DNA from: Actinorugispora endophytica
GTDB taxonomy: Bacteria > Actinomycetota > Actinomycetes > Streptosporangiales > Streptosporangiaceae
Direction of reading: 5' to 3'
NCBI RefSeq assembly: GCF_004363075.1
Contig: NZ_SNYN01000001.1
Span: 597,938-661,937 of the forward strand
Length of the DNA stretch: 64,000 nt
Every line of letters begins with the position of its first letter. The first letter of the stretch is position 1. Under the pieces are notes generated by a model. It searched no databases, was not told where the DNA came from, and saw nothing but the letters and a program-made list of their open reading frames with translations. Of the stretch, positions 1-8,771 are shown in pieces. The position numbers and the translations under genes are program-made.

Positions 1-492
1 GTAGTCCAGGCCGTATCCGATGATGAACTCGTTCGGCAGGTCGAAGCCGACGTACCGGACCTCCAGGTCGACGTCCAGCGCCAGCGGCTTGCGCACCATG
101 GTGCAGATCTCCACCGACGCCGGCCCCCGGGACCTGAGGTTGCCGACCAGCCAGGACAGCGTCAGGCCGGAGTCGATGACGTCCTCGACGATCAGCACGT
201 TGCGGTTCTGGATGTCGGTGTCGAGGTCCTTGAGGATGCGGACCACTCCCGAGGAGTTGGTGCCCGCGCCGTAGGAGGAGACCGCCATCCAGTCCATCGC
301 GCAGGGGTGGTGCAGCTCCCGCGCCAGGTCGGCCATGACCATGACCGCGCCCTTGAGGACACCGACGAGCAGCAGGTCCCTGCCCGCGTAGTCGGCGTCG
401 ATCTCGGCGGCCATCTCCCGGTGCCTGGTCCTGATCTGCTCTTCGGTGACCAGAACCTTCTCCAGGGCGTCGCCCATGTCTTTCGCGTCCAC
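1..492 (-). CDS. hpt: hypoxanthine phosphoribosyltransferase, C-terminus cut by window edge
   Basis: Purine salvage enzyme that transfers phosphoribose from PRPP to hypoxanthine or guanine in the cytoplasm. The acidic PRPP-binding loop reads [13 protein letters not shown], and the stretch [17 protein letters not shown] close to the cut end is typical of bacterial HPRT. I chose the GTG at 492 because GAGGAC lies about 9 bases upstream; an in-frame ATG at 477 is the alternative. The last 15-20 residues lie outside the window. It is the third gene of a minus-strand group (metalloprotease, tilS, hpt); in actinobacteria ftsH usually follows, but that lies outside. Confidence 0.93.
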   Translation of the reverse strand, partial: MDAKDMGDALEKVLVTEEQIRTRHREMAAEIDADYAGRDLLLVGVLKGAVMVMADLARELHHPCAMDWMAVSSYGAGTNSSGVVRILKDLDTDIQNRNVLIVEDVIDSGLTLSWLVGNLRSRGPASVEICTMVRKPLALDVDLEVRYVGFDLPNEFIIGYGLDY

Positions 493-594
493 GCTTACAA
501 GTCCTCGCTGCTCAGCTCGCGGTTGCTGGAACGCCAACCAGGATAGACGCGCCGAGCGGCCGCACCGTCAGCGCGGCGGGCCGCGCGGCCGCGG

Positions 595-1584
595 TCAGGG
601 ACCGCCCTCCTCGTCGGCGGAGACGACGATACGCCCGTCCGAGCGGCGGCCTCTGCGCACCCCGGGCAGGTCGACGTGGGCCTGGCCCCTCCAGTCGGTG
701 ACGAGCCGGTCCAGTTCGAAGACGTGCCGCGCCGTGAGCGCCCCCGCCGGGCAGCCCGCCGCCAGCGCCGCCCGGCGCAGCACCCGGCTGCGGACGGCGC
801 GCGGCAGTCCGGCGAGCTCGGCGACGTCCAGCGCGGCCGGACCGCGCCGCGCCCGCTCCTCCGCCTCCTCAGCCCAGGCGTCCAGGGCGTCGGCGTCGTC
901 GCGCAGCAGCCCGGCGGTGCGGGCCAGCGCCTCGGCGATCCCCGGCCCGAGCACCCGCTCCAGGGCGGGCAGCGCGTCGTGCCGCACCCGCGACCGGGTG
1001 TAGGCGGGGTCCGCGTTGTGCGGGTCGGCCCAGGCCCTGAGGTCCATGAGCGCGGCGGCCGCGTGCACGGTGCGCCGGTCCAGGTCCAGCAGCGGGCGAA
1101 GGTAGCGGCCCGAGCGCGCGGCCATCCCGGCCAGCGATCGGGCGCCCGACCCCCGGGCCAGCCGCAGCAGCACCGTCTCGGCCTGGTCGTCCCGGGTGTG
1201 GCCGAGCAGGACCACGGTGGCGCGGTGGGTGTCGGCGGCCCGCTCCAGGGCCGCGTAGCGCGCGGTCCGCGCCGCGCCCTCGGGCCCGCCCTCCGTTCCG
1301 ACGGCCACCGCGATCCGCTCCACCGGATCCAGTCCGAGGCCGCGGAGCACGGCGGCGACGTCCTCGGCCCGCTCGGCGGAGCCCTCCTGCAGGCCGTGGT
1401 CCACGGTGACCCCGCCGGCGCGCAGCCCGAGCCGCGGCGCGACGAACGCCGTCGCCCCGGCCAGGGCCAGCGAGTCGGCTCCGCCGCTGCAGGCCACCAG
1501 TACGAGGTCGCCCGCCGCCAGCCCGGACAGCGCGCGGCGCACGGCCACCCGCACCCGCGCGACGGCCGGCGGCGGTCCGGTCAC
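595..1584 (-). CDS. tilS: tRNA(Ile)-lysidine synthase
   Basis: ATP-dependent enzyme that converts C34 of the CAU-anticodon tRNA(Ile) to lysidine so that it reads AUA codons. The N-type ATP pyrophosphatase P-loop is visible as SGGADSLA near residue 33, followed by the [15 protein letters not shown] motif typical of TilS. At 329 residues it has the usual actinobacterial length. The start is the GTG at 1584, with GAGGAGAG just upstream; the frame stays open further upstream but that extension lies inside the preceding gene. It begins 14 nt after the metalloprotease stop, so the two are probably cotranscribed; hpt follows after about 100 nt. Confidence 0.94.
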   Translation of the reverse strand: MTGPPPAVARVRVAVRRALSGLAAGDLVLVACSGGADSLALAGATAFVAPRLGLRAGGVTVDHGLQEGSAERAEDVAAVLRGLGLDPVERIAVAVGTEGGPEGAARTARYAALERAADTHRATVVLLGHTRDDQAETVLLRLARGSGARSLAGMAARSGRYLRPLLDLDRRTVHAAAALMDLRAWADPHNADPAYTRSRVRHDALPALERVLGPGIAEALARTAGLLRDDADALDAWAEEAEERARRGPAALDVAELAGLPRAVRSRVLRRAALAAGCPAGALTARHVFELDRLVTDWRGQAHVDLPGVRRGRRSDGRIVVSADEEGGP

Positions 1585-1598
1585 GTACTCTCCTCGGG

Positions 1599-2753
1599 TC
1601 AGGCTCCGGGCGCGGTCGTTCCGGTGTCCGCGCCGCCGTCGGCCTCCCCGTCGGGCTCGGCGTCTCCCGTGGTGATCGGGACGGGGGGGTGCAGGACGCG
1701 GGAGATCCACGCCTCGGGCTCGCGGATCTCCGCCAGCGTGGGCAGCGTCTCGGGCGACTCCCACACCTTGTTGAAGTCCGCCATTCCGACACGCGCGACC
1801 ACCGTTCGCACGAAGGCCGCGCCCTCCTCGTACTGCTTCATCTTCAGGTCGAAGCCCAGCAGCTGCCGGATGACCTTGTCGATCCGGTTGCCGCCCTCAC
1901 GGCGGCGCTGGAAGCGGCGGCGGATCTCGGCAACGGTCGGCACCACCTGGGGACCGACCGCGTCCATCACGTAGTCGCCGTGCCCCTCGGCCAGCGTCAT
2001 GACGGCGGTGATGCGATCCAGGATCTCGCTCTGCTCGGCGCTCTGGAAGACGTCGATGAGGTTGGCCTCGTTGCCGCGGACCGCGTCCGCGACGGCCTCG
2101 CCGATCGCGCGCAGGCGGTCCAGGAAGACGGAGGCGTCCAGGTTCGACGCGCTCAGGTACAGGCGCATCTGCTCCTGCACGTAGTCGCGCAGCCACGGGT
2201 TGGCGGTGAACTGGGTGCGGTGCGTCTCCTCGTGCAGGCACACCCAGAGGCGGAAGTCGTGCGGGTCGACGCCGAGCTCGCGCTCGGCGTGCACGATGTT
2301 GGGGGCGACGAGGGTGAGGCGCCCGGTCGGGGCCCTGCCGTCGGGGTCCGGCGGCAGGAACAGCTCGTACTGGCCGAGCACCCGCCCGGCGAGGTAGGAG
2401 AGCACCGCGCCGAGCTGCACGCCGGTGACCCGCGAGCCGACCGCGGTGGTGATGCTGCCCGCGGTGGAACCGGCCAGGCGGTCGCCGCCGAGGCTGTCGA
2501 GGATGGGTTCCAGGACCACCCGGAAGCCTTCGACGTTCGCCTTGATCCACCCGGGGCGGTCGACGATGACCGCGGGACCTGCGGGCTCCAGGCTGTTCAT
2601 GCCGGTGAACTCGCGCACGTGGTGCTGCGCGGTCACGGAGAGTTCGCGCAGCTGGGCAACTGCCTGGCGGGCCTCGGTGAGGTCCACCTGCGGGCCCGGC
2701 CGCACGAGGCGGACACCAGTGTTGACGGCTACGTCCCAGTCGATCAGAGTCAC
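1599..2753 (-). CDS. zinc-dependent metalloprotease, DUF2342 family
   Basis: Predicted zinc metallopeptidase of the DUF2342/zinicin-like family, common next to tilS and hpt in actinobacteria and sometimes labelled 'coenzyme F420 biosynthesis associated'. Its substrate is unknown. The zinc site is the HEETH motif ([11 protein letters not shown]) near residue 172, with a conserved downstream stretch [13 protein letters not shown] that could hold the third ligand. The start is taken as the GTG at 2753 (protein beginning TLIDWDVAV), because homologues begin near this conserved motif; no strong ribosome binding site supports it and the frame is open upstream to 2867. The product is 384 residues. 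It heads the tilS-hpt group. Confidence 0.85.
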   Translation of the reverse strand: MTLIDWDVAVNTGVRLVRPGPQVDLTEARQAVAQLRELSVTAQHHVREFTGMNSLEPAGPAVIVDRPGWIKANVEGFRVVLEPILDSLGGDRLAGSTAGSITTAVGSRVTGVQLGAVLSYLAGRVLGQYELFLPPDPDGRAPTGRLTLVAPNIVHAERELGVDPHDFRLWVCLHEETHRTQFTANPWLRDYVQEQMRLYLSASNLDASVFLDRLRAIGEAVADAVRGNEANLIDVFQSAEQSEILDRITAVMTLAEGHGDYVMDAVGPQVVPTVAEIRRRFQRRREGGNRIDKVIRQLLGFDLKMKQYEEGAAFVRTVVARVGMADFNKVWESPETLPTLAEIREPEAWISRVLHPPVPITTGDAEPDGEADGGADTGTTAPGA

Positions 2754-2863
2754 GCCTTCACCGTACCCACTGGGCCACCGCGAATCGGGGATCCCGCCGT
2801 GAATCAGGGGATTTCTCAGGGCGCCCCCGAGCGGGAGGCCGGGGTGCCCGGCCGGTTCGGCGC

Positions 2864-3079
2864 TCACCCGGAGGCGCTCCGCCGACGCCGGTGCAGCAGC
2901 GGGGCGACGACCGCGAAGACCAGCGCGAACAGCAAGGGTGTGAACCTGAGCACCGTGAGCTCTTCGGGTGGCACCCCCAGGGCCAGGTGCGCGACGACGG
3001 CGACGACCTCCGAGAGCACGAGGCCGCCGACGAACCCTCCCAGCAGACCGAGAACAGCCACTCCGGCCACCTTCAGCAT
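2864..3079 (-). CDS. small two-helix membrane protein, unknown function
   Basis: A 71-residue protein made of two hydrophobic helices (about residues 5-32 and 43-62) and a short basic tail HRRRRSAS that probably faces the cytoplasm. A purine-rich stretch (GGGAAAGGGGTGCGGGG) precedes the ATG. It lies upstream of the metalloprotease on the same strand, about 110 nt away, and may be cotranscribed. I recognise no family. Coding is supported by the third-position GC bias and the coherent membrane-helix pattern. Confidence 0.6.
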   Translation of the reverse strand: MLKVAGVAVLGLLGGFVGGLVLSEVVAVVAHLALGVPPEELTVLRFTPLLFALVFAVVAPLLHRRRRSASG

Positions 3080-3284
3080 CCCCGCACCCCTTTCCCTCGT
3101 CGTGTCACCCCCGACGCTAGGACGCGACAGCGCCGCCCGTCGTCACCCGCCGGGACCCATCGGCCCTACCCCTCTCGCGGCAGCCTCGGGGAAGCCGCTA
3201 CTCCGACGGGGGAAGCCGGGACACGCCGGGACACGCCGGACTCCGATCGAACACGGGTTCGAACGCTTGCGATATGCTCGGGCC

Positions 3285-3659
3285 ATGGCCGACCAGCAGT
3301 TGCCCGAGGAGTGGCCCGCGGGGGTCCGCCCGCCCTGGGCCGAGGACTTCGCCGAGAGCGCGGCCGAGTGGCTGTTCGACCTGGTGCCCGCGGACTACCG
3401 GTTGCACGGGGTGCTGCGCAGGCATCCGGTGGCGCTCTCCCGGCTGGCGCTGCGGCACGTCGAGGCCTGTCTGGAGGCCGCTCGAGAGGGCTACCGCACG
3501 GCCCGGGTGGACCTGGGCGGCCACGTGCCCCCGCCCGTACTCGACCAGGTCATGCACGCCTACCTCACCGAGGGCCGGCGGCTGGCGGGCGCGCTGCGCG
3601 CGGTCGGGCACGTGGACGGGGCGCTGCGCGCCGCCTCACCCGGGACGACCGCCGGATGA
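3285..3659 (+). CDS. conserved hypothetical protein
   Basis: A 124-residue soluble, mostly helical protein with no domain I can name. It begins MADQQLPEEWPAGVRPPWAEDFAESAAEWLF and resembles small actinobacterial proteins found near tilS/dacB, an impression from memory. There is no Shine-Dalgarno sequence at the ATG. A TATGCT-like -10 element about 10 bases upstream suggests a leaderless or nearly leaderless transcript. Its 3' end almost touches the convergent cupin-like gene, whose stop is only 9 bases away. Confidence 0.6.
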   Translation: MADQQLPEEWPAGVRPPWAEDFAESAAEWLFDLVPADYRLHGVLRRHPVALSRLALRHVEACLEAAREGYRTARVDLGGHVPPPVLDQVMHAYLTEGRRLAGALRAVGHVDGALRAASPGTTAG

Positions 3660-3667
3660 GCGGCCCG

Positions 3668-4213
3668 TCAGGCGGTGACCCGGACGACCACGGCCGTCTC
3701 GGTACCGGTGTTGACCAGCTGGTGCCCGCCCGCGCTGCCGAGCACACGGGCCCGGCGCTCGGCCAGCTCCTGCACCGCCAGCAGCCTCCCGCCGTCGCCG
3801 GTGACCACCGCGTGGGCGCGGCCGCTCACCAGGTAGAGCACGTCGGACGCGGACACGGACGGGCGCGCGCCGGTCAGCGGGACGAACCCGTTGGGCTCCA
3901 GCGCCACCACGGTCACCCGCATCCGGCCGCGGGTGTGGCGGCGGGCGGCCCGCGGCGCCAACTGCCAGCGCCCCCGGCGCCCCGGCCACAGGGCCCGGTC
4001 GGCCAGCGCCTCGGCGGCCCCCCTGGCCGCCGTCACGAGGCGGCCGACGGTCGGCAGCGCGCGGGTGGACAGGTGTGTGTAGCCGCTGCGCTCCCCCGCC
4101 ATCACGATGTCGCCGATCCCGTTGAACGAGTCGGCGAGGGTGTCGCCCCGTTCGGGGAGCAGGTCCGTGGCGGCAGCGGAGACGGGGCTGGTGGTGGAAA
4201 CGTCGTAAGACAC
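3668..4213 (-). CDS. cupin-like protein of unknown function
   Basis: A 181-residue protein. The C-terminal 80 residues look like a small beta-barrel of cupin type (DVLYLVSGRAHAVV, then LGSAGGHQLVNTGTETAVVVRV), but the cupin metal-binding histidines are mostly missing, so catalysis cannot be claimed. The start is the GTG at 4213, with AAGGA about 10 bases upstream. The frame is open further upstream, but that segment has no start context. The gene lies about 185 nt downstream of a cysteine-rich leader ORF on the same strand, which points to control by cysteine supply. Cysteine dioxygenase is not supported: its His motif is absent. Confidence 0.6.
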   Translation of the reverse strand: MSYDVSTTSPVSAAATDLLPERGDTLADSFNGIGDIVMAGERSGYTHLSTRALPTVGRLVTAARGAAEALADRALWPGRRGRWQLAPRAARRHTRGRMRVTVVALEPNGFVPLTGARPSVSASDVLYLVSGRAHAVVTGDGGRLLAVQELAERRARVLGSAGGHQLVNTGTETAVVVRVTA

Positions 4214-4398
4214 CGGTGGTGGTCCTTCGTGGCCGAAGACCGCGCGCCCGGGTGCGGGGCCGCGCGGGGAGAGTGCTGCGGGCCCGTGTCCGACGCGCGT
4301 GCGGCGAAGGGACCGGGCGGGAGCGCGCGATGGCGCGGAGCGGACGGGGTCACCCCTGACGGGGGCGGACATCCCGCCGAACGAGGTCGATCAGCGGA

Positions 4399-4506
4399 TC
4401 AACGACAACACGAGGAGACCGAACACAGCGCACTGGCCACACGGCGGAAGGCCACGGGGGCCTTCCGGGCCATGACCGGCCGGACCTGGAGAGTGCGCGG
4501 ATGCAT
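4399..4506 (-). CDS. cysteine-rich leader peptide (putative attenuator ORF)
   Basis: A 35-codon ORF (24 codons if the internal ATG at 4473 is used) ending FRRVASALCSVSSCCR. The RRVASALC segment and the Cys-Cys pair just before the stop match the pattern of short actinobacterial leader peptides found upstream of sulfur and cysteine genes. In such leaders ribosome stalling at Cys codons is known or proposed to govern downstream expression. A TTGACA element at 4537-4542 with a -10-like hexamer 17 bases on places the transcription start at about 4507, directly on the ATG at 4506, giving a leaderless ORF. The regulated gene would be the cupin-like gene at 3668-4213, after a GC-rich untranslated stretch. 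Confidence 0.6.
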   Translation of the reverse strand: MHPRTLQVRPVMARKAPVAFRRVASALCSVSSCCR

Positions 4507-4513
4507 GGTGGTA

Positions 4514-4542
4514 AGCAGACCAATCCCGGCAGGCGATGTCAA
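4514..4542 (-). promoter_or_regulatory. promoter of the cysteine leader transcript
   Basis: On the minus strand a perfect -35 hexamer TTGACA (4537-4542) is followed after 17 bases by TCTGCT (4514-4519) as a weak -10. An alternative is TGCTTA at 19-base spacing. Transcription would start at about 4507, immediately before the leader ATG. Confidence 0.5.
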
Positions 4543-4974
4543 GTCGGCGCGGAGCGCCGGGATGTCACCCTTCTCACGTTCGCGGAACATGTCGGCACAT
4601 GTCCGCAGAACCGCCGCCCGGGAGTTCCCCCCGGACCGCAACTCCCGATGTGCGCCGGCCAGTTTTTCGGCAAACTCATTGCGATTCCGAGGGTTCGGGT
4701 GATGGCATTGGGCACTACCGGGGTTGCTGGGACTCCGATGCCGCGTGGCCCGGAGACCGCACGACGCGGGGCGGCGCGAATCCGCCCACACCAGAACACG
4801 GCTTTCCACGTCCCGCGGGAGCGGCCACCGCCCGCCCGCGGACCGCGAGGAGAGACACTCGGCCGGTCCGAGGCAGCGGCGTGACCGGCTCGGCCGGTCC
4901 GCGCCACGCCCCGACCGGCCCGCAGAGCCAAGGACGGCGACCCCGGTCCACGGGGCTCGCGCCGGAGGTGACAC
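4543..4974. other. intergenic stretch without a supported gene
   Basis: Upstream of the leader promoter I see no ORF with a ribosome binding site and plausible protein sequence on either strand. Part of it (about 4650-4710) is less GC-rich than the surroundings, as expected for divergent promoters. The 3' end carries the ribosome binding site of the next gene (GGAGGTGACAC before the GTG at 4975). Confidence 0.4.
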
Positions 4975-5637
4975 GTGGGGCAGGGCGGACACCCTCGTCC
5001 GGAAGGACCCGGGCGACCCGCCGTCGTGTCCGACTCGGTCGGCGCGCGGCTGACGCGGTTCGCCGCCCGGTCCCTGTTCGTGCTGGCCGCAGGCGTCATG
5101 GCGGGCGGCTTCCTCGGCTGGCGCGCGGGCCTCCTGGTAGCGGCGCTGGTCGCGCTCAGCCATCCGCTGCTGGCCGTGCTCGGCCCGCGCCTGCGCGCGC
5201 CGTACGGACGTGGACGGCTGCTGCGCGCGCTGCACCGCAACGGCTACCACGTGATCCCCGACGGGCACTCCCGGCATCTGGCGGTGGGCCCCGGCGGCGT
5301 CTACCTGCTGGAGACCCGCGTGTGGCAGCACGCGGTGTCCTGGAACGGCGACGACTGGATGGTCGGGAACCGGCCGGCGGCCCACGTGGTGGAGCGGCTC
5401 GGCTCCCACGCCGCCCGGCTGGAGCACCTCCTGCACCTGGCCGAGGACTGGCCGGGAATCTCGGTGGTGCCGGTGGTCATGGTCGCGGGCCGCCTGCCCG
5501 AGCCGGTGATGCGCGCGGGCCGGACGATCATCGCCCGCCCTCGCAGCGCGGTCGGACACGTCCTGGCCCAGCCGACCGTCCTGGATCCGAGGGAGGTGGA
5601 CGGCGTCGCGGAGCGGATCGACCACCTGGTCCGCTGA
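4975..5637 (+). CDS. NERD-like membrane-associated protein
   Basis: A 220-residue protein with a hydrophobic hairpin at about residues 30-65, followed by a soluble domain that resembles the NERD (nuclease-related) domain: YHVIPDGHSRHLAVGPGGVYLLETR, then HAARLEHLLHLAEDWPG and VVPVVMVAGRLPEP. NERD domains are thought to act on nucleic acids, but the match here is by eye and no catalytic set can be confirmed. The start is the GTG at 4975, which has GGAGG seven bases upstream; an internal GTG at about 5026 is possible. The protein would sit at the membrane with its soluble domain in the cytoplasm. Confidence 0.6.
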   Translation: MGQGGHPRPEGPGRPAVVSDSVGARLTRFAARSLFVLAAGVMAGGFLGWRAGLLVAALVALSHPLLAVLGPRLRAPYGRGRLLRALHRNGYHVIPDGHSRHLAVGPGGVYLLETRVWQHAVSWNGDDWMVGNRPAAHVVERLGSHAARLEHLLHLAEDWPGISVVPVVMVAGRLPEPVMRAGRTIIARPRSAVGHVLAQPTVLDPREVDGVAERIDHLVR

Positions 5638-5733
5638 TCCCGCCCCCTTGGACATCCGATGATCCAGGGTCTTTTGTCCCTGATCTTGCGGAAAAGCCGG
5701 TACCGGACACGGAGTGACCGTAATTTTGTGTCC

Positions 5734-6309
5734 ATGACGGACCGGGAGCTCTTCAGGGCGCTGCGATCGAGCGGATACACCGCGGCGCACGCCTGCGGCC
5801 TGCTCTTCGACGCGTACGGCGAGGAACTGTACAGGCATTGCCGGGCGGCACTCGGCGACGACGACTCGGCACAGAGCGCGCTGCGCGACACCGTCATCGT
5901 CGCCAGGGCGCATATCGGGCGGCTTGCCGACCCCCGGCTGCTGCGGGAGTGGCTCCTCGCCCTCGCCGACGCCGAGTGCGCGCGGCACGCGCCCGTCCCG
6001 GACCGCTTCTGCGGTCCGCGGCCGCGGACCGCCGCCGCGGCGGACGCCGAGTCCGCCGCGCGGCCCGCGGCGCTGCGCGTCCGGGTGCTGAGCGGGGCCG
6101 CCGCCCCTGAACTGACCGGATACCGCGACCACGTGGCGACCAGGGCGGACCACTTCGACCGGCGGGGCTTCCCCCTCCCCGCCTCGGTCGAACGAACGCC
6201 GGGGCCCGGTTCCTACCTGGTCCCCGGACTGGTCGTCAGCGTCGGAGTACTGCTGGCGCTGGCCCTGGTGCTGGTCCGGCTGGCGGCCGGAGCCACCTGG
6301 TTCGGCTAG
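5734..6309 (+). CDS. degenerate sigma-70 region-2-like protein with C-terminal membrane helix
   Basis: A 191-residue protein. Residues 20-90 (LLFDAYGEELYRHCRAALGD, then LRDTVIVARAHIGRL and WLLALADAEC) follow the pattern of ECF sigma region 2 (FDAYG..LY.YCR.LLGD..AEDAL.DTF..A....L.D...LRAWLYAIARNEC), but the DNA-melting and recognition residues are eroded. No region 4 follows. Instead there is a linker and a hydrophobic helix (about 167-187) ending close to the C-terminus. It may be a membrane-tethered sigma-like adaptor or a decayed sigma factor. The ATG at 5734 has a TAATTT -10-like element (5721-5726) just upstream, so a leaderless message is possible; GTG 5728 is an alternative start. Confidence 0.55.
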   Translation: MTDRELFRALRSSGYTAAHACGLLFDAYGEELYRHCRAALGDDDSAQSALRDTVIVARAHIGRLADPRLLREWLLALADAECARHAPVPDRFCGPRPRTAAAADAESAARPAALRVRVLSGAAAPELTGYRDHVATRADHFDRRGFPLPASVERTPGPGSYLVPGLVVSVGVLLALALVLVRLAAGATWFG

Positions 6310-6369
6310 CGGCGCGTCTCGCGGACCACCTCGGGCGCGCGTGCGCCCGGAACGGTCCGAGGACGCCTC

Positions 6370-6888
6370 CTAGTCCAGCTTGAAGTGCGTGGTGTCCCCG
6401 TGGTGCCCGTGGTCGGCCGCGCGCTTGATGGAGTTCTTGATCTCCTCCTCGGCGTCGTGCCGGCCCACCCAGGTCGCGCCCTCGACCGACTTGCCCGGCT
6501 CCAGGTCCTTGTAGACGCTGAAGAAGTGCTGGATCTCCAGCCGCTCGAACTCGTTGACGTGGTGAATGTCACGGAGGTGCTCCATGCGCGGGTCCGTGGA
6601 CGGCACGCACAGCACCTTGTCGTCACCGCCGGCCTCGTCGCGCATGCGGAACATGCCGATGGCGCGGCATCGGATCAGGCAGCCGGGGAAGGTGGAGTGC
6701 TTGAGCAGAACGAGAGCGTCCAGGGGGTCGCCGTCGTCGCCCAGGGTCCCTTCGATGAACCCGTAGTCGGCGGGGTAACTGGTCGAGGTGAAGAGCATGC
6801 GGTCCAGCCGGATGCGGCCGGTCTCATGGTCCATCTCGTACTTGTTTCGCTCACCTTTAGGGATTTCGATCGTAACGTCGAATTCCAT
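6370..6888 (-). CDS. ppa: inorganic pyrophosphatase, family I
   Basis: Cytoplasmic Mg2+-dependent hydrolase of pyrophosphate, which pulls biosynthetic reactions forward. The family I signature is complete: E(I)PKGERNKYE near the start, the [11 protein letters not shown] loop, and the [10 protein letters not shown] metal-binding motif, then DKVLCVP and the conserved basic helix [12 protein letters not shown]. At 172 residues it has the normal bacterial length. It is transcribed divergently from dacB across 84 bases that must hold both promoters, an arrangement common in actinobacteria. Confidence 0.97.
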   Translation of the reverse strand: MEFDVTIEIPKGERNKYEMDHETGRIRLDRMLFTSTSYPADYGFIEGTLGDDGDPLDALVLLKHSTFPGCLIRCRAIGMFRMRDEAGGDDKVLCVPSTDPRMEHLRDIHHVNEFERLEIQHFFSVYKDLEPGKSVEGATWVGRHDAEEEIKNSIKRAADHGHHGDTTHFKLD

Positions 6889-6972
6889 GCTGTTTCTCGG
6901 CTCCCCTTGCGACTAGTGTCGCTGCATAGTTCACAGGTTTCTCGCGATGCCAACGTAAGGCAGGTACCGGAA

Positions 6973-8337
6973 GTGCGGCACGATCGGGTTTGGGCTCTCC
7001 TCACCTTGGCGCTGCTCAACGTATTCGTGCTGACCACCGGCCTGGTCGCCCGCGATGTGATCGCTGCGCGCCCGCCGGAGACCGTACCTTTTCCCGTTGC
7101 GGACGCCGAGACGGTTCCGCTTCCGGCGGCCGCGGACGCCGCGACCGTCGATCCGGCTCGGCTCGCGGATAAGCTCGATGATCCCATGGCGCTCTCGGGG
7201 ATCGGCGAGGGGCTCTCCGCATACGTCGTCGACGCGGAGACCCACCAGGAACTCTACGCGCGCGACGAGAGCACCGGCGTGGTCCCGGCCTCCACCACCA
7301 AGGTGGTCACCGCCGTGGCCGTCCTCCACTCCGTCGGCCCCGACGCCCGCATCACCACCGAGGTCGTCCAGGGCGCGGCCCCCGGCGAGGTCGTCCTCGT
7401 CGGCGCGGGGGACACCACCCTCACCGAGACCGCCGACCCGGACCGCTACCCCCGCCTGGCCTCCCTCGAGGAACTCGCCGCGGACACCGCGGACGCCCTG
7501 GAGGCCGCGGGCGTCACGTCGGTCCGGGTGGGCTACGACGACTCCGCCTACTCCGGCGAGGCGCTCGCCCCCGGCTGGAAGCAGGGCTACATCGACGAGG
7601 GCAGCACCGCCGCGGTGCACGCGCTGATGCTGGACGGCGGCCGGATCGACCGCGACGACAAGTACAGCTCGCGGGTGGACGACCCGCCGCTGGCCGCGGC
7701 CGAGGCGTTCGCCCGGCAGCTGTCCCGGGCGGGCGTCACCGTGGAGGGCACCCCGCGGCCCGCCGAGGCCGCCGACGACGCCGCCCTCCTGGCCGACGCC
7801 GCGTCACCGACGATCTCCGCCCTGGTGGAGTGGATGATGACGCACAGCGAGAACAACATCGCCGAGGCCCTGGCCCGGCAGACCGCCCTCGCCAGGGGGA
7901 TGGAGCCCAGTTTCGGCGGAGGCGCGGAGGCGACGCACGCGGTCATGGCCGAACTCGGCGTCGAGGGCGTGCGGGTCAGCGACGGCAGCGGCCTGTCGGT
8001 GGAGAACCGGATCAGCGCCGAGGCCCTGGTGGAGCTGCTCCTGCTCGCCTCCGACCCCGAACGCCCCGAGTTGTACTCCACACTCTCGGGCCTGCCCACC
8101 GCCCGCGCCACCGGGAGCCTCGCCTACCGCTACACGCCCGACGGGGGCGCCGCCGCGGGCGCGGGCGTGGTCCGCGCCAAGACCGGGACACTCAACGGGG
8201 TCAGCGCGCTCACCGGAACCGCCTACGACGCGGACGGCCGCCTGCTGGTGTTCGCGTTCGTGGCCAACGACCCCGCCGCGACGGGCACCGCCCTCGACCT
8301 GTTCGCCGCCGCCCTGGCCGAGTGCGGCTGCTCCTGA
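6973..8337 (+). CDS. dacB: D-alanyl-D-alanine carboxypeptidase/endopeptidase (PBP4 family)
   Basis: Class C penicillin-binding protein that trims peptidoglycan stem peptides outside the membrane. An N-terminal uncleaved anchor or signal helix (residues 6-27) exports it. The three active-site motifs are present and in order: STTK (about 107-110, nucleophile Ser), SENN (about 291) and KTG (about 403). At 454 residues it has normal length for actinobacterial PBP4. The start is the GTG at 6973; the frame remains open far upstream, antisense to ppa. A perfect long hairpin follows the stop and probably terminates the transcript. Confidence 0.95.
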   Translation: MRHDRVWALLTLALLNVFVLTTGLVARDVIAARPPETVPFPVADAETVPLPAAADAATVDPARLADKLDDPMALSGIGEGLSAYVVDAETHQELYARDESTGVVPASTTKVVTAVAVLHSVGPDARITTEVVQGAAPGEVVLVGAGDTTLTETADPDRYPRLASLEELAADTADALEAAGVTSVRVGYDDSAYSGEALAPGWKQGYIDEGSTAAVHALMLDGGRIDRDDKYSSRVDDPPLAAAEAFARQLSRAGVTVEGTPRPAEAADDAALLADAASPTISALVEWMMTHSENNIAEALARQTALARGMEPSFGGGAEATHAVMAELGVEGVRVSDGSGLSVENRISAEALVELLLLASDPERPELYSTLSGLPTARATGSLAYRYTPDGGAAAGAGVVRAKTGTLNGVSALTGTAYDADGRLLVFAFVANDPAATGTALDLFAAALAECGCS

Positions 8338-8339
8338 GT

Positions 8340-8411
8340 TTCCCGGTGTTCGTGGCCTTGTCGGGGTCTCGGCCGCTTCCGAGACCCCGACAAGGCCACG
8401 AACACCGGGAA
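8340..8411. terminator. 33-bp perfect inverted repeat, likely bidirectional terminator
   Basis: Arms 8340-8372 and 8379-8411 pair without a mismatch around a 6-nt loop (8373-8378). It sits between the convergent ends of dacB (stop at 8337) and the gene ending at 8422. There is no T-tract. The inner core (CGGGGTCTCGG and its complement) recurs at 20997-21064 and 40619-40686. Confidence 0.75.
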
Positions 8412-8421
8412 GAACCCCCTG

Positions 8422-8634
8422 CTAGGTGGCCGCGCCTCCGGCCGTCTCCTCTTCCTTCCGGCGTTCGAGTTCGACCCTGATCGCGTTCTCCGCCGCGTCC
8501 ACCGAGGCCCGGGCGGTGATCGCGTTCGTGTGCGCCCGTTCCAGATCCCCGAGCGCGATGCAGTCGAACGTCACCCGCGCGTCGTGGATGGCCTGCTCCA
8601 GTTGGCGTGACGCCTCTTCGAGTCCGACGCTCAT
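8422..8634 (-). CDS. small helical hypothetical protein
   Basis: A 70-residue acidic helical protein (MSVGLEEASRQLEQAIHDAR at the start) with heptad-like spacing, probably a small coiled coil. No family is recognised. The ATG at 8634 has AGGGGGAG immediately upstream; an in-frame ATG at 8661 lacks such a site. It converges with dacB on the hairpin. Confidence 0.55.
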   Translation of the reverse strand: MSVGLEEASRQLEQAIHDARVTFDCIALGDLERAHTNAITARASVDAAENAIRVELERRKEEETAGGAAT

Positions 8635-8771
8635 ACTCTCCCCCTGATCCACGAGTCCCATGAACGATCAATATGCCCAGGCGTCCTCGTGGTACTCACC
8701 GGAGACGGATCCGCCTGCGGAGTGCGGCCGAACCGGTCCGTAACGTCTCTACCCGCCGATAAGTTCGCCTC

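Noticed and set aside
4501-4884. Plus-strand ORF of 127 codons between the leader promoter and the NERD-like gene
   Set aside because: No ribosome binding site, implausible composition, and it overlaps the leader promoter on the other strand.
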